From Pseudomonadota bacterium (GTDB taxonomy: Bacteria; Pseudomonadota; Gammaproteobacteria; Steroidobacterales; Steroidobacteraceae), in contig JAFEDS010000016.1 of NCBI GenBank assembly GCA_018241505.1, positions 682,001 through 746,000 on the forward strand: a DNA stretch of 64,000 nt. Direction: 5' to 3'. This document shows positions 17,738 to 26,612 of this stretch, piece by piece (within the stretch, counting starts at the first letter, position 1; every line of letters begins with the position of its first letter). The notes beneath the pieces were generated by a model. That model made no database searches and had not been told where the DNA came from. It worked only from the letters and a program-made list of their open reading frames with translations. Made by a program: the position numbers and the translations under genes.

Positions 17738-20104
17738 TCACAGGCTGTATTTCACCGTCAAGAGGTACGAGCGTGGCGACTGCGGCAGAAATGCATTGTT
17801 CATCACAAAGCCGCTGCGATTGGTCAGGTTATCGATGTTGGCGTGCACGTCGAAATGGCCAGTAGCATAACCGACGAACGCGCTAGCCTGGGTCAAACCC
17901 GGAATGCGTACGTCATAGTGCCAGTCGCCGCCCAGCACGCCGCGCGTCTCGGACTGCGCGTGTATCCAGCCGCCGAGGTAGACGCCGTCCAGCAGCCCTC
18001 CTGCAAAAGTATATTTCGCGGTCAGGTTACCGGCCTGGCGCGGGGTCGATCCGAAGCGGCGGCCGATTTCCTGAGGGGTGCCCGGGAAATCCAGGTACTT
18101 CGCCACGGGCAAGTCAGTAAAGTTGGCGGAAAGCTGCAGGTTCGCGGTCGGCAGCCAGGTGACCTCCGCCTCCCAGCCCTGCGCCCGCCCCACGCCGCCC
18201 AGGTTATAGGAAATGATCGAGCCGTCCGCGTGGGAATAGTCGGCTGTCGCGATATTGCTCAGGTCATCGCGAAAGAACGACACAGTGCTCGTGACGGCGC
18301 CGTTGAGCCACGCCGTCTTCACGCCGATCTCCTTGCCCGTGCCTTTCTGCGGCGGCAGGGCCTGTTCGGTGCCCGGTTGCACGAAGCCATTCGGCGTAAA
18401 TGACTTCGAGTAGTTCGCGAAGAACGCCGTGTTGGCCCAGAACGAGTCCGGCGAAAACGGCTTACCCAGAATGCCAATCTGCGGTGTCGTGGCGCTGGAG
18501 GCGAACTGCCGGCCGGGGAGGATTTCGTTCTCGGTCTTCGTGTAGCGCACACCGAGCAGCGCGTGCAGGCGGTCGTCGAACATCGACATCTGCTCCGCGA
18601 CGTAGTAGGCGCGGGTATTCTGATGGCCCGTGTCCTTCATGTTGAGGACGTTCGGCGTCGGAAAAAACTGGAGCACAGCGTTGAATTCGTCCTGCAGCTT
18701 GATCGGGCCGTCGGTGAAGAAGCTCCACGGCTGACCGCCGGCGCCGACAGGACTGGGACCGAGCCATCCCTGGAAGAGATCCAAGCGGGAGTAGGAGACC
18801 TGGTAGCCGACCAACATCGAATGACTGATCGGGCCGGTGTCGAAGTAGAGGGCGGTCTCGAGCTTGTTCTCCCAGCCGCTGCCTTCCTGGATCGCCCTTT
18901 CCACACCGGAGGAGAACGGACTCGTGCTGACCCGCCCGTCCGGGCCGATCACCAGGGCCCCGCTCAGAAACATGGTCAGGAAGTTCCAGTTATAGTCGAC
19001 GTGGGCGAAATTGTCGCGGATCTGCACGTGGTCGTTGACGGTGTAGCTCGTTTCCGTGCTCCAGAACTTGCTTCTTTCGTTGTTGAAGTTCTGCGGGCCG
19101 AGGACATTGTAGCGTGACCCGCCCGGCAGGTATTGCTGCACGGTGATCTGCTGTGGCGGCACGTTCGGACCGATGTTCTGCGCAACCCAGGTAGTGAGAT
19201 CGGCGCTCGGGGGAGCACCCGAGCCGATGAATCCTGGATAGCTTACCGGCAGCGTCGAGAACTGGTCCTTGTGGTCAGAATAGCGGTAATTGGCGTTGAT
19301 GCTCAGGCCGTCGATGGGCCGATAGGTGAGACCGAGGATCGCGGTGCGTTCCTTCTGCCCGGTCCAGTCGACCCAGCCGTCAGCGTTCTTCGCGTACAAG
19401 TCGACCAGATAGGCCAGCTTGTCGGCGACGATGGGGCCGGTCGAGAAAAGCTCGCCACTGCGATACGACCAGCTTCCCACCTCGCCCTGAGCGTAGGTGC
19501 TCGAGTTGAACGAAGGCTTCTTGTAGATGATGTTGATCTCTCCGCCAGGCGGAACGTTGCCATTGAAGACCGCGGAAGGACCCTTGATCACCTCGATACG
19601 ATCCACCCCAACCGTGGAGCCGAGTCCCCCGACGTAGCTGAGTGAATCGAAGCCGTCCACCTGCGGCGTAATCTGGAAACCGCGCACGGCAAAGTTGGTC
19701 ATTGTCTCGCCACTGTTGCTCTGTCCGGTGACGCCCGTCAGCGAGCCGATCACCTCCATGATCTGCGAGGAGCCCGTGTCCTCGAGAAACTGCGAGTTGA
19801 TCGCCGAAATCGAAATGGGCGTGTTGATGATTTCGGTCACTACGCCCGTCGCGCTCGTCGCCGCGCTCGTGCGATAGCCAATCACCTGCACCGTCTCCAG
19901 AAGTGATGGCCTGTTGCTCTCCTCCGACGCACTCGCCCTGTCGCCTGACTGGGAATTGGCCGCGGGAGGCGTCGCCTGCGCGTCCGCTTCAGCCGGGTCG
20001 CCGGCCCAGGAGTACGCGGGCAGGATGAGCGCGGCGAGCAGGCCACGGCGAATGGCGATGGAAAGTTTGGAAAACCGAATCGGACCTGTGTCCCGCATCA
20101 TCAT
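17738..20104 (-). CDS. TonB-dependent receptor (siderophore-receptor type)
   Basis: A 788-residue outer-membrane receptor. A basic-hydrophobic leader ends near SWAGDPAEA; the TonB box region is about residues 65-75 (LLETVQVIGYR). The plug has INTPISISAINSQFLEDTG, NFAVRGFQI and VDRIEVIKGPSAVFNGNVPP; the barrel ends LTNRSGFVMNN then a terminal SYLLTVKYSL. The subfamily is that of siderophore receptors, but as the first gene of a sugar-oxidising operon it probably imports a glycoside. AGGGG lies before three successive ATG codons. Confidence 0.92.
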   Translation of the reverse strand: MMMRDTGPIRFSKLSIAIRRGLLAALILPAYSWAGDPAEADAQATPPAANSQSGDRASASEESNRPSLLETVQVIGYRTSAATSATGVVTEIINTPISISAINSQFLEDTGSSQIMEVIGSLTGVTGQSNSGETMTNFAVRGFQITPQVDGFDSLSYVGGLGSTVGVDRIEVIKGPSAVFNGNVPPGGEINIIYKKPSFNSSTYAQGEVGSWSYRSGELFSTGPIVADKLAYLVDLYAKNADGWVDWTGQKERTAILGLTYRPIDGLSINANYRYSDHKDQFSTLPVSYPGFIGSGAPPSADLTTWVAQNIGPNVPPQQITVQQYLPGGSRYNVLGPQNFNNERSKFWSTETSYTVNDHVQIRDNFAHVDYNWNFLTMFLSGALVIGPDGRVSTSPFSSGVERAIQEGSGWENKLETALYFDTGPISHSMLVGYQVSYSRLDLFQGWLGPSPVGAGGQPWSFFTDGPIKLQDEFNAVLQFFPTPNVLNMKDTGHQNTRAYYVAEQMSMFDDRLHALLGVRYTKTENEILPGRQFASSATTPQIGILGKPFSPDSFWANTAFFANYSKSFTPNGFVQPGTEQALPPQKGTGKEIGVKTAWLNGAVTSTVSFFRDDLSNIATADYSHADGSIISYNLGGVGRAQGWEAEVTWLPTANLQLSANFTDLPVAKYLDFPGTPQEIGRRFGSTPRQAGNLTAKYTFAGGLLDGVYLGGWIHAQSETRGVLGGDWHYDVRIPGLTQASAFVGYATGHFDVHANIDNLTNRSGFVMNNAFLPQSPRSYLLTVKYSL

Positions 20105-20290
20105 CCCCTGGTTTCTTTAAGTTTTTCGGACCGCTTTCGCCAACGGCCCGCTCTGCACCGATCGCACCCGACCCGGGCGGCTCTCATTAGGGCATGCGCC
20201 GGCGAAGAGCGGCTATGCGTCAATTTGCCAGGTTCGTATACAGACTTAATCGTCCGCGGCGATCGGCGCGCGCAGGCCGCCTACCGGGCC

Positions 20291-20310
20291 GGACCGGACC
20301 GGACCGGACC
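20291..20310 (+). repeat. Tandem (GGACC)x4 pentanucleotide repeat
   Basis: Four perfect head-to-tail copies of GGACC, preceded by a one-base variant (GGGCC at 20286-20290). The tract lies between divergent promoters, where a change in copy number would alter spacing. Slippage is inference only. Confidence 0.8.
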
Positions 20311-20365
20311 GCGCATTGTCGACAAGATGCGGGACGATGAGGCGATCCGCACTTGCCTTTTTTAA

Positions 20366-20380
20366 ATTGCGTAACGCAAT
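20366..20380. promoter_or_regulatory. Perfect dyad ATTGCGTAACGCAAT (candidate operator)
   Basis: Seven-base arms around one central base form a perfect inverted repeat 65 bp before the AraC start and inside the divergent control region. Its size fits a regulator half-site pair. Which protein binds is unknown; AraC proteins more often use direct repeats, so another factor is possible. Confidence 0.45.
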
Positions 20381-20444
20381 ATGATTTCACAACTGGCGCA
20401 ACCGAAGGGATTCGGGTCGCTGCTGCAGATCGAGAGGGGGGGCA

Positions 20445-21344
20445 ATGGAGCCGAGATTCGAAACGGTGCAGGCCGATGCCGCAAGCTCGTTCCGCTGCTT
20501 GTGGTACACGTGTCGCAGCTTCGCCGAAAACCATACTTGGCACTACCATCCGGAATTCGAGCTGATCTGGGTCGTGCGGGGCCACGGCACCCGATTCGTC
20601 GGCGACAACATCGAGTCCTACCATCCTGGCGACCTCGTCCTGACCGGACCCAACATGCCGCATTGCTGGCACAGCGATGCCGAGGTCGGCGGACACCCGC
20701 CCGAGGCCGCCGTCGTGCAGTTCCGGCCGGAGATGTTCGGCCACGATTTCCTCGACCTGCCGGAATTCGAGCAGATCAAGCGCCTGTTCCGCGCCTCCAA
20801 GTGTGGCCTGCACATCGAAGGCGAAACGGCCGAGCAGGTGCAGGCGCAGATGCGCTCGCTGTTCGAAAGAAAGGGCATCGCACGGCTGATCGGCCTGCTC
20901 GACATTCTGCGCGTGCTGGCGGAGACCGAACACGATGTGCGCTATCTCGCCAGCGCCGACTACCACATCACCAACGACATCACCGAACTGAACCGGCATC
21001 GCATCGAGATGATCCATCGCCACGTGCGCCAGAACCTGAGCAGCGAGATCAATCAGGCGGATGTCGCTCGTCTCGTCGGGCTCACGCCGCCGGCTTTCAG
21101 CCGATTCTTCCGCCGTGCCACCGGCCAGACCTTCGTCGGCTTCGTCAACATCCTGCGCATCAACGAAGTGTGCCGCGAAATGACCGAAGGCAACGACTGC
21201 ATCACCAACATCGCCATGAACTGCGGCTACAATAACATCGCCAATTTCAACCGCCAGTTCCTCGCCCTGAAGGGAATGAATCCGAGCCAGTACCGCGAGC
21301 AGCATCTGCGCATGAAGCAGAACGCGACCACCTTTCATAGTTAA
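20445..21344 (+). CDS. AraC family transcriptional regulator
   Basis: A 299-residue regulator with an N-terminal cupin-like sensing domain (WHYHPEFELIWVVRGHGTRF, SYHPGDLVLTGPNMPHCW) and a C-terminal double helix-turn-helix (INQADVARLVGLTPPAFSRF and CITNIAMNCGYNNIANFNRQ, then MNPSQYR). The first half resembles regulators of sugar catabolism. It is divergent from the nine-gene glycoside operon and convergent with the fucose-type operon, so it could control either or both. A long minus-strand frame overlapping it is an antisense shadow. Confidence 0.93.
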   Translation: MEPRFETVQADAASSFRCLWYTCRSFAENHTWHYHPEFELIWVVRGHGTRFVGDNIESYHPGDLVLTGPNMPHCWHSDAEVGGHPPEAAVVQFRPEMFGHDFLDLPEFEQIKRLFRASKCGLHIEGETAEQVQAQMRSLFERKGIARLIGLLDILRVLAETEHDVRYLASADYHITNDITELNRHRIEMIHRHVRQNLSSEINQADVARLVGLTPPAFSRFFRRATGQTFVGFVNILRINEVCREMTEGNDCITNIAMNCGYNNIANFNRQFLALKGMNPSQYREQHLRMKQNATTFHS

Positions 21345-21372
21345 TGAGCGCGAAAAATTGCGCGCCAATTAA

Positions 21373-22140
21373 CTAATAGGGCCAATTCGGCTGGGTAAAT
21401 ATGCCGCCGTCGACGCCCAGCGTCTGGCCAGTGATGAAACTCGCCCGTTCGCTGCACAGAAACAGCACTGCGTTGGCGACGTCGGTGGGCGTACCGACTC
21501 GGCGCAGCGGTGTAATCCGCGACCAGGTGCTGCCGTAGTCGGGCGACTCCTGGCGCGTGCGCGCGATCTCTATCGCGCCCGGCGCCACGCAGTTCACCGT
21601 AATCCGGTGCGGTCCAAGCTCCATCGCCGCGCTGCGCGTGAGCTGGTCGACACCCGCCTTCGACGCCGAGTAATCGACCAGATTGGGAAACGCGATCTTG
21701 CTGCATCCGGAGCCGATGTTGACGATGCAGCCGCCGCGCCCGGCGGCGATCATCAGGCGCGCCGCCTTCTGGGTGTTGAGAAAACACCCCTTCAGGTTGG
21801 TGCGGATGACACGGTCCCAGTCGGCTTCGGCCAGATGGAGTAGCGGGCTCCAGGTCTGCACGCCGGCGTTGTTGACCAACAGCCGCGGCGCGGAATCGAA
21901 ATAGCGCGCCGCGTCGTCAAAGAAAGTATCAATCTGTTGCGCAACGCCAGCATCGCATGCGGCGACGAACGCGCGGCGGCCGGCCGCCGCGATGTCCCGC
22001 GCCAGTTGCTCGGGTTGGCCGTCCTCGTCGAGATAGCTCACAGCTATGTCCCACCCGTCGCGAGCCAATGCCGTCGCGATCTCCCGGCCGATGCCCGACG
22101 TGCCCCCGGTGACCACCGCCCAACGATTGTCTGCGCTCAT
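21373..22140 (-). CDS. SDR oxidoreductase, probable sugar 1-dehydrogenase
   Basis: A 255-residue classical short-chain dehydrogenase: TGGTSGIG cofactor motif, NNAG, Ser in NIGSG, catalytic YSASK and the C-terminal FITGQTLGVDGG. The sequence resembles glucose/fucose 1-dehydrogenases. ATG at 22140 follows GAGGG, which overlaps the upstream gene's stop. As the last gene of a three-gene operon with a diketo-deoxy-sugar-acid hydrolase and a keto-deoxy-fuconate-dehydrogenase-like SDR, it plausibly performs the first oxidation of L-fucose or a similar deoxysugar. Confidence 0.88.
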   Translation of the reverse strand: MSADNRWAVVTGGTSGIGREIATALARDGWDIAVSYLDEDGQPEQLARDIAAAGRRAFVAACDAGVAQQIDTFFDDAARYFDSAPRLLVNNAGVQTWSPLLHLAEADWDRVIRTNLKGCFLNTQKAARLMIAAGRGGCIVNIGSGCSKIAFPNLVDYSASKAGVDQLTRSAAMELGPHRITVNCVAPGAIEIARTRQESPDYGSTWSRITPLRRVGTPTDVANAVLFLCSERASFITGQTLGVDGGIFTQPNWPY

Positions 22141-22148
22141 CCGTGCCC

Positions 22149-22994
22149 TCAAATCCGGTAGCGTCCGACGCGCTGGCGCTGCGCGCCCAGGCCGTCGATA
22201 GCCAGTTCAACGACATCGCCTTCCCGCAGCCACTGCGGCGGTTTCATTCCCATGCCTACACCGTGCGGGGTGCCCGTGCTGATCACGTCGCCCGGCTGCA
22301 GGCTCATGAACTGGCTGATGTAGTGCACGAGAAACGGCACGTCGAAGATCATGTCTCGCGTGTTGCCAGACTGAACCACCCGACCGTTGACCCGGCATTC
22401 CAAGCGCAACGAGCGAAAATCCGCGACCTCGTCCGCAGTCACCAGGTACGGTCCCATCGGACAGAACGTGTCACAGCCCTTGCCCTTGTCCCACTGGCCG
22501 CCGCGCTCGATCTGGTAGCTGCGCTCGGAGACATCGTCGATGATGCAATAACCCGCGACGTGGTCCAACGCGCGCTCCAGCGAAATGTAGCGGGCCTCCA
22601 TGCCGATCACGACGCCGAGCTCGACCTCCCAATCACCTTTCTGCGCTCCCGGCGGCAGCACGATGGCGTCGTTCGGCCCAACGATCGACGAGGTCGCCTT
22701 GAGAAACAGTACGGGTTCTTGCGGCGCCGGCTGACCCGTCTCGCGAGCGTGATCGACATAATTGAGACCGACGCAGACGATCTTGCCAACACCCTGGAGC
22801 GGTGGCCCGATACGCTCGCCGCCGTCGACGCGCGGCAGTGATTCGGCTGCTACCCCGCGCAGTTCAGCGATCGCGACCATGAAATTCGAGGCACGAAAAT
22901 CCGGCACAACCGCGGCAACGTCCCGCACGGTTCCGGAAGCGTCCATGAGGGCCGGCCGCTCCTGGCCGATCGGCCCGTATCGCAACAATTTCAT
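22149..22994 (-). CDS. Fumarylacetoacetate hydrolase family enzyme, probable 2,4-diketo-3-deoxy-L-fuconate hydrolase
   Basis: A 281-residue protein with an N-terminal MKLLRYGPIGQERPALMD domain and the FAH core: KIVCVGLNYVDHARE, PVLFLKATSSIVGPND, GDWEVELGVVIG (E-x-E metal ligands), GYCIIDDVSER, and FMSLQPGDVISTGTPHGVG. The family includes diketo-acid hydrolases giving pyruvate plus a small acid. Position between two SDRs, one closely like 2-keto-3-deoxy-L-fuconate dehydrogenase, makes the fuconate assignment the best fit. The rhamnonate branch remains possible. Confidence 0.88.
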   Translation of the reverse strand: MKLLRYGPIGQERPALMDASGTVRDVAAVVPDFRASNFMVAIAELRGVAAESLPRVDGGERIGPPLQGVGKIVCVGLNYVDHARETGQPAPQEPVLFLKATSSIVGPNDAIVLPPGAQKGDWEVELGVVIGMEARYISLERALDHVAGYCIIDDVSERSYQIERGGQWDKGKGCDTFCPMGPYLVTADEVADFRSLRLECRVNGRVVQSGNTRDMIFDVPFLVHYISQFMSLQPGDVISTGTPHGVGMGMKPPQWLREGDVVELAIDGLGAQRQRVGRYRI

Positions 22995-23004
22995 GCCATG
23001 CCCT

Positions 23005-23739
23005 TCAAAGCGAGAAACCTCCGTCGATCACGATGTCGGTCCCGGTCATGAACGCGCTCTCGTCGGAAGCGAGAAGCGTAGCCACGGCCGCGATTTCCGC
23101 GGGCGTACCGAGCCGCCCCATCGGCTGGCGCGCAATCATGTCGACCCGCATCTGCACCGGATCGGCCGCCGCCGCGATGCGCTCGCCGAGCGAAGGTGTA
23201 TCGACCGTACCGGGACTGATCGAATTGCAGCGCACGCCCTCGCCGACGAAATCAAGCGCAACGGCGCGTGTCATCGCGATGACCGCACCCTTTGTCGCCG
23301 AATACACGAAACGCCGGCGCGCCGCCGCGGTCGTCGACACGACGGAGGCGATATTGATGATCGAACCGCTGCGCCTTTCGCGCATGCCGGGCAGGACTGC
23401 CTTGATCATGACGTAGACGGATTCGACGTTGATCCGAAGGCTGCGCGCGAAATCCGCCTCGTCGCACTCGAAGATGTCGCCGACCGCGACATAGCCCGCG
23501 CAGTTGACCAGAACGTCGATGCGCGGATACCGCGCCGCGACCGCCCTCGCTGCTTTCGCATCGCTCGCATCCAGCCTCACAGCGGTCGCATCGTGCGGCA
23601 AATCGGTGAAGTGTTCATCGCTGATGTCGCTCGCAATCACCGTCGCGCCCTCGGCGCAGAACCGGTCGACGATAGCGCGGCCGATGCCCTGCCCCGCTCC
23701 CGTCACCAAGCACGTGTTTCCCGCCAATCTGCCGCCCAT
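23005..23739 (-). CDS. SDR oxidoreductase, 2-keto-3-deoxy-L-fuconate dehydrogenase-like
   Basis: A 244-residue SDR (TGAGQGIG, NCAG, Ser in IASVVS, catalytic YSATK). RCNSISPGTVDTPSLGERI and MGRLGTPAEIAAVATLLASD match the DHRS6-like subgroup that includes bacterial 2-keto-3-deoxy-L-fuconate dehydrogenases. The ATG at 23739 is preferred since GGAGG lies 5 bp before it; an in-frame start at 23772 adds eleven residues without similarity. It heads the operon with the FAH-family hydrolase, 10 bp downstream. Lactonase and fuconate dehydratase genes are not in the window. Confidence 0.88.
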   Translation of the reverse strand: MGGRLAGNTCLVTGAGQGIGRAIVDRFCAEGATVIASDISDEHFTDLPHDATAVRLDASDAKAARAVAARYPRIDVLVNCAGYVAVGDIFECDEADFARSLRINVESVYVMIKAVLPGMRERRSGSIINIASVVSTTAAARRRFVYSATKGAVIAMTRAVALDFVGEGVRCNSISPGTVDTPSLGERIAAAADPVQMRVDMIARQPMGRLGTPAEIAAVATLLASDESAFMTGTDIVIDGGFSL

Positions 23740-23971
23740 GGGCCCCTCCGCTTTCGGACAGATGGTAGGCACGGCTCGTTCCGACCAATAGCTCTTAGTT
23801 GATGCGCCTGCGGTATCGGTTTGACTTCACCCAGGTAAGCCGAGGAGTTGCGGATGCGAAAAAAACGTACTTCTCGTCGGCTAATACAAGCGTAGCGGGC
23901 ATAGTTTCGTCCTCACAACAATGCGCAAGCCGGAGTGTCTGATCGAAACCAACTACGCAGCAGAGGGAACT

Positions 23972-25624
23972 ATGTTCAATCAGAATTTCATTTCCGCAAA
24001 CCGCTTACGAGTGCATCTATTGGTCTTGGGCCTGATCGCAGGCTGTTGTGCGACAACGGTCGATGCAGCCACCTACTACATTGACTCCGTCAACGGCTCC
24101 GACGGCGCCGCCGGCACGAGCACGGCAACCGCGTGGCAATCACTGACCAGGGTGAACGCGACGACATTTCTCGCGGGCGACCAGATTCTGTTTCATACCG
24201 GCCAAAGCTGGTCAGGGCAGCTTCATCCTCTGGGATCCGGCACCTCAGCAGCGCCCATCGTCATTTCGAGTTATGGCGGCGGCGCAAAGCCGATCATCGA
24301 CGGCAGCTCGCTCAGTAGCGGCGGCGCCGTCTATCTGTACAACCAGGGCGGCTGGACTATCGATGGACTCGAGGTCGTCAACGACTCTGGGGTGCCCAAC
24401 GTCGGCACTCTGAGCGGCGGCTTCCTCGGCGGCGGCACAGGGATCAACCGCAGCGGCATCTTTATCGACAACGAAAGCGCCGGGGTTCTGTCCGACATCA
24501 CGATCCAGAACAATTACGTGCACGACGTCAATGGTTGTTTCGCCTGCAGCGGTGACGATCCACACGCCAACGGAGGAATCATTGTCGTGGACGACGCATC
24601 GAACGTTGCATTTTCCGACGCTCTGGCTGTAGGAAACGAAAGCTACAACAACGTACAGATTCTCGACAACACAGTGAGCAATGTGGGGCGCGAAGGCGTT
24701 GTCTTTTGGGACAATTCGGCGGGGCTCAGCTATGTCGTTCTTGCCCCGGCTGCCTTGAGCAACAACGTCACGATTCACGGGAACGAGGTATACAACGTCG
24801 ATGGTGATGGAATTACCATCTCTGGAGCACGAAACAGCCTCATAGATCACAACATCGTCGGCGCAGCCGGCCTGGTGACACTGGCCGGATCGAGCCAGGC
24901 TTCATCGGGTGGCATCTGGGCCATGAAAACAATTGGCGTAACGATGCAGTACAACGAAGTTTATGGCGTTCTGAGCGCGGCCGGGGTCGATGGCCAGGCC
25001 TTTGACAACGATTTTTACTCGGACAACACCATCGTTCAATACAACTACAGCCACGACAACCAGGGCGGCTTCATGTTGATGGAGGGGCAGCCGATCGTGG
25101 GCGGAACCAACCTCACCGTGCGCTACAACCTCAGCGTCAACGATGGCTATAGTGGCGTGAAGGGCGTGTTCACATCTGAATATGGGACCGTTGGCACCGT
25201 CAATATCTACAACAACACGATATACATCGCCGCGGGATTGCCCGCCAACCCGATCTTTTGCGACGGCTGCTTCCCCTATGGCTTGAACGGCAATGTCTGG
25301 AATTTCGACAACAACATCATCGCGAACTTCGGCACCGGCAAATATACCAATCCGGCCGGTCCGTACGTCGCCTTCTCCAACAACCTGCTTTTCGGTAACC
25401 ACCCCTCGGGCGAGCCCGCTGATGCCCACAAGATCATCGCCAATCCACTGTTCGTGTCGCCTGCGTCGACCGCGCCGTACGGCATCGGATCGGTGTCGGG
25501 ATATCAGGTGGGCGCGGGCTCACCCGCCATCGGCGCCGGCGCCGTCATTTCGAATAACGGCGGCCAGGACTATTTTGGTAATCCCGTATCGGCGACGGCC
25601 GCTCCGACAATCGGCTTCTACTGA
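23972..25624 (+). CDS. Secreted right-handed beta-helix protein
   Basis: A 550-residue exported protein: signal peptide up to about residue 35 (HLLVLGLIAGCCATTVDA), then TYYIDSVNGSDGAAGTS, the start of many parallel beta-helix carbohydrate-active proteins (DUF1565/pectate-lyase-like). The body has many Asn-ladder turns (NNYVHDVNG, NNVTIHGNEVYNVDGDGITI, QYNYSHDNQGGFM). No definite lyase catalytic set is recognised. ATG at 23972 follows GAGGGA; an upstream ATG lacks a site. The next gene begins 2 bp after the stop, so this protein leads a kinase/enolase-like operon. Confidence 0.85.
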   Translation: MFNQNFISANRLRVHLLVLGLIAGCCATTVDAATYYIDSVNGSDGAAGTSTATAWQSLTRVNATTFLAGDQILFHTGQSWSGQLHPLGSGTSAAPIVISSYGGGAKPIIDGSSLSSGGAVYLYNQGGWTIDGLEVVNDSGVPNVGTLSGGFLGGGTGINRSGIFIDNESAGVLSDITIQNNYVHDVNGCFACSGDDPHANGGIIVVDDASNVAFSDALAVGNESYNNVQILDNTVSNVGREGVVFWDNSAGLSYVVLAPAALSNNVTIHGNEVYNVDGDGITISGARNSLIDHNIVGAAGLVTLAGSSQASSGGIWAMKTIGVTMQYNEVYGVLSAAGVDGQAFDNDFYSDNTIVQYNYSHDNQGGFMLMEGQPIVGGTNLTVRYNLSVNDGYSGVKGVFTSEYGTVGTVNIYNNTIYIAAGLPANPIFCDGCFPYGLNGNVWNFDNNIIANFGTGKYTNPAGPYVAFSNNLLFGNHPSGEPADAHKIIANPLFVSPASTAPYGIGSVSGYQVGAGSPAIGAGAVISNNGGQDYFGNPVSATAAPTIGFY

Positions 25625-25626
25625 GC

Positions 25627-26604
25627 ATGCCTGATCGAACCTTGGATTCCCGACCCTCGTCCGGGCTGCTCGGCCCGGACGAGGGTTGTGGAAATGCTGT
25701 TCACGAGATATCGCTCGACGGCGGCGTTTCCAGCGACATCCGAATCGTTTCCACGCCACAGGGCAAGCAAGTCGTCAAACGTGCGCTCGGCAAGCTCAGG
25801 GTCGAAGCAGAATGGCTTTCCGATCCGGCGCGTTCGTCGATCGAGGTGCAGGGACTTCGGGCGATAGCCATGCTGCTCGGTCAGGCGCATGCGCCGAGAG
25901 TGTTATGGGTCGATGAAGCGTCACATCAATTCGCGATGGAACTGATTGAACCGCGCTTCCGCAACTGGAAGCGGGAGTTGCTTCGCGGCAATGTCGACAT
26001 CGACAACGCCGTGGCGGCAGGCCGTTTACTGGGGCAATTGCACGGCCGGTCGTCCGACGATCCGAGTCTCCCGGCACAGTTCGCAAACACAGCGCCCTTC
26101 GTCGAACTGCGTATCCGGCCTTTTTTCGAGCGGATCGCGCAGCGGAATCCCGCTCTGGCGCCAAACGTCGCGCATACTGTGCAAGAGCTTCTCATAACCC
26201 GGAACGCATTGGTCCACGGCGACTACAGTCCGAAGAATTTGCTCGTCGATGGGCACGACATGGTGATCCTCGATTGCGAAGTAGCACATTGGGGCGACCC
26301 CCGTTTTGACATCGCCTTTTGCCTGGCTCACCCGTTGCTGAAGTTGTTTCGCCGAGCCGCATCCGCGCCGCCGCTTCTGTCCAGCATTCTCGCGTTTCTG
26401 ACTGCCTATCGCCGGGAAGGACGCCCCGTTCTCGATCGGCATTTCGTCCGCCAGTTGGGCTGCCTGATACTCGCGCGTCTCGAGGGCGATTCACCCGTCG
26501 ACTATCTCTCCGACCTCAATGCGGATGAGGTCAAGCGATTTGCCACTGAACTGATTCTGCAGCCGACAACATTCGCCCAATTCGCCTTGGACACGCCGGG
26601 ATAG
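25627..26604 (+). CDS. APH-fold kinase (aminoglycoside phosphotransferase-like)
   Basis: A 325-residue cytoplasmic small-molecule kinase. Lys51 in VVKRAL is the likely ATP lysine; Brenner motif VHGDYSPKNLL gives Asp199 and Asn204; LDCEVAHWGDP supplies the metal Asp216. These are the landmarks of the APH/choline-kinase fold. Substrate unknown. It lies between a secreted beta-helix protein (2 bp) and an enolase paralogue (8 bp), so it probably phosphorylates the enolase-like enzyme's substrate precursor. The first 20 codons contain a strong 14-bp hairpin, and no better start codon lies downstream. Confidence 0.88.
   Translation: MPDRTLDSRPSSGLLGPDEGCGNAVHEISLDGGVSSDIRIVSTPQGKQVVKRALGKLRVEAEWLSDPARSSIEVQGLRAIAMLLGQAHAPRVLWVDEASHQFAMELIEPRFRNWKRELLRGNVDIDNAVAAGRLLGQLHGRSSDDPSLPAQFANTAPFVELRIRPFFERIAQRNPALAPNVAHTVQELLITRNALVHGDYSPKNLLVDGHDMVILDCEVAHWGDPRFDIAFCLAHPLLKLFRRAASAPPLLSSILAFLTAYRREGRPVLDRHFVRQLGCLILARLEGDSPVDYLSDLNADEVKRFATELILQPTTFAQFALDTPG
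25653..25686 (+). promoter_or_regulatory. Perfect 14-bp stem, 6-nt loop hairpin over the kinase 5' end
   Basis: ACCCTCGTCCGGGC at 25653-25666 and its exact complement at 25673-25686 enclose TGCTCG. The hairpin begins 26 nt after the kinase ATG and 29 nt after the beta-helix stop. There is no T-run, so it is not a standard terminator. It could lower kinase/enolase expression relative to the secreted protein or stabilise an mRNA end. Confidence 0.6.
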
Positions 26605-26612
26605 GATTTGAA

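Larger units (their letters stand above)
20105..20444. promoter_or_regulatory. Divergent control region of the glycoside operon and araC-type gene
   Basis: A 340-bp region between the minus-strand TonB receptor and the plus-strand AraC gene. It must hold both promoters. It contains four tandem GGACC units (20291-20310) and a perfect inverted repeat at 20366-20380, listed separately. GAGAGGGGGGG lies just ahead of the AraC start. No ORF in it is convincing. Confidence 0.6.

Noticed and set aside
20286-20310. GGACC tract as a CRISPR or phage repeat
   Set aside because: Unit is 5 bp with no spacers; simple tandem repeat.
20220-21368. 382-codon minus-strand frame antisense to the AraC gene
   Set aside because: No family resemblance and no ribosome site; the plus-strand frame has clear AraC motifs.
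25653-25686. Hairpin as a rho-independent terminator
   Set aside because: No T-run follows and it lies in the next gene's coding frame.
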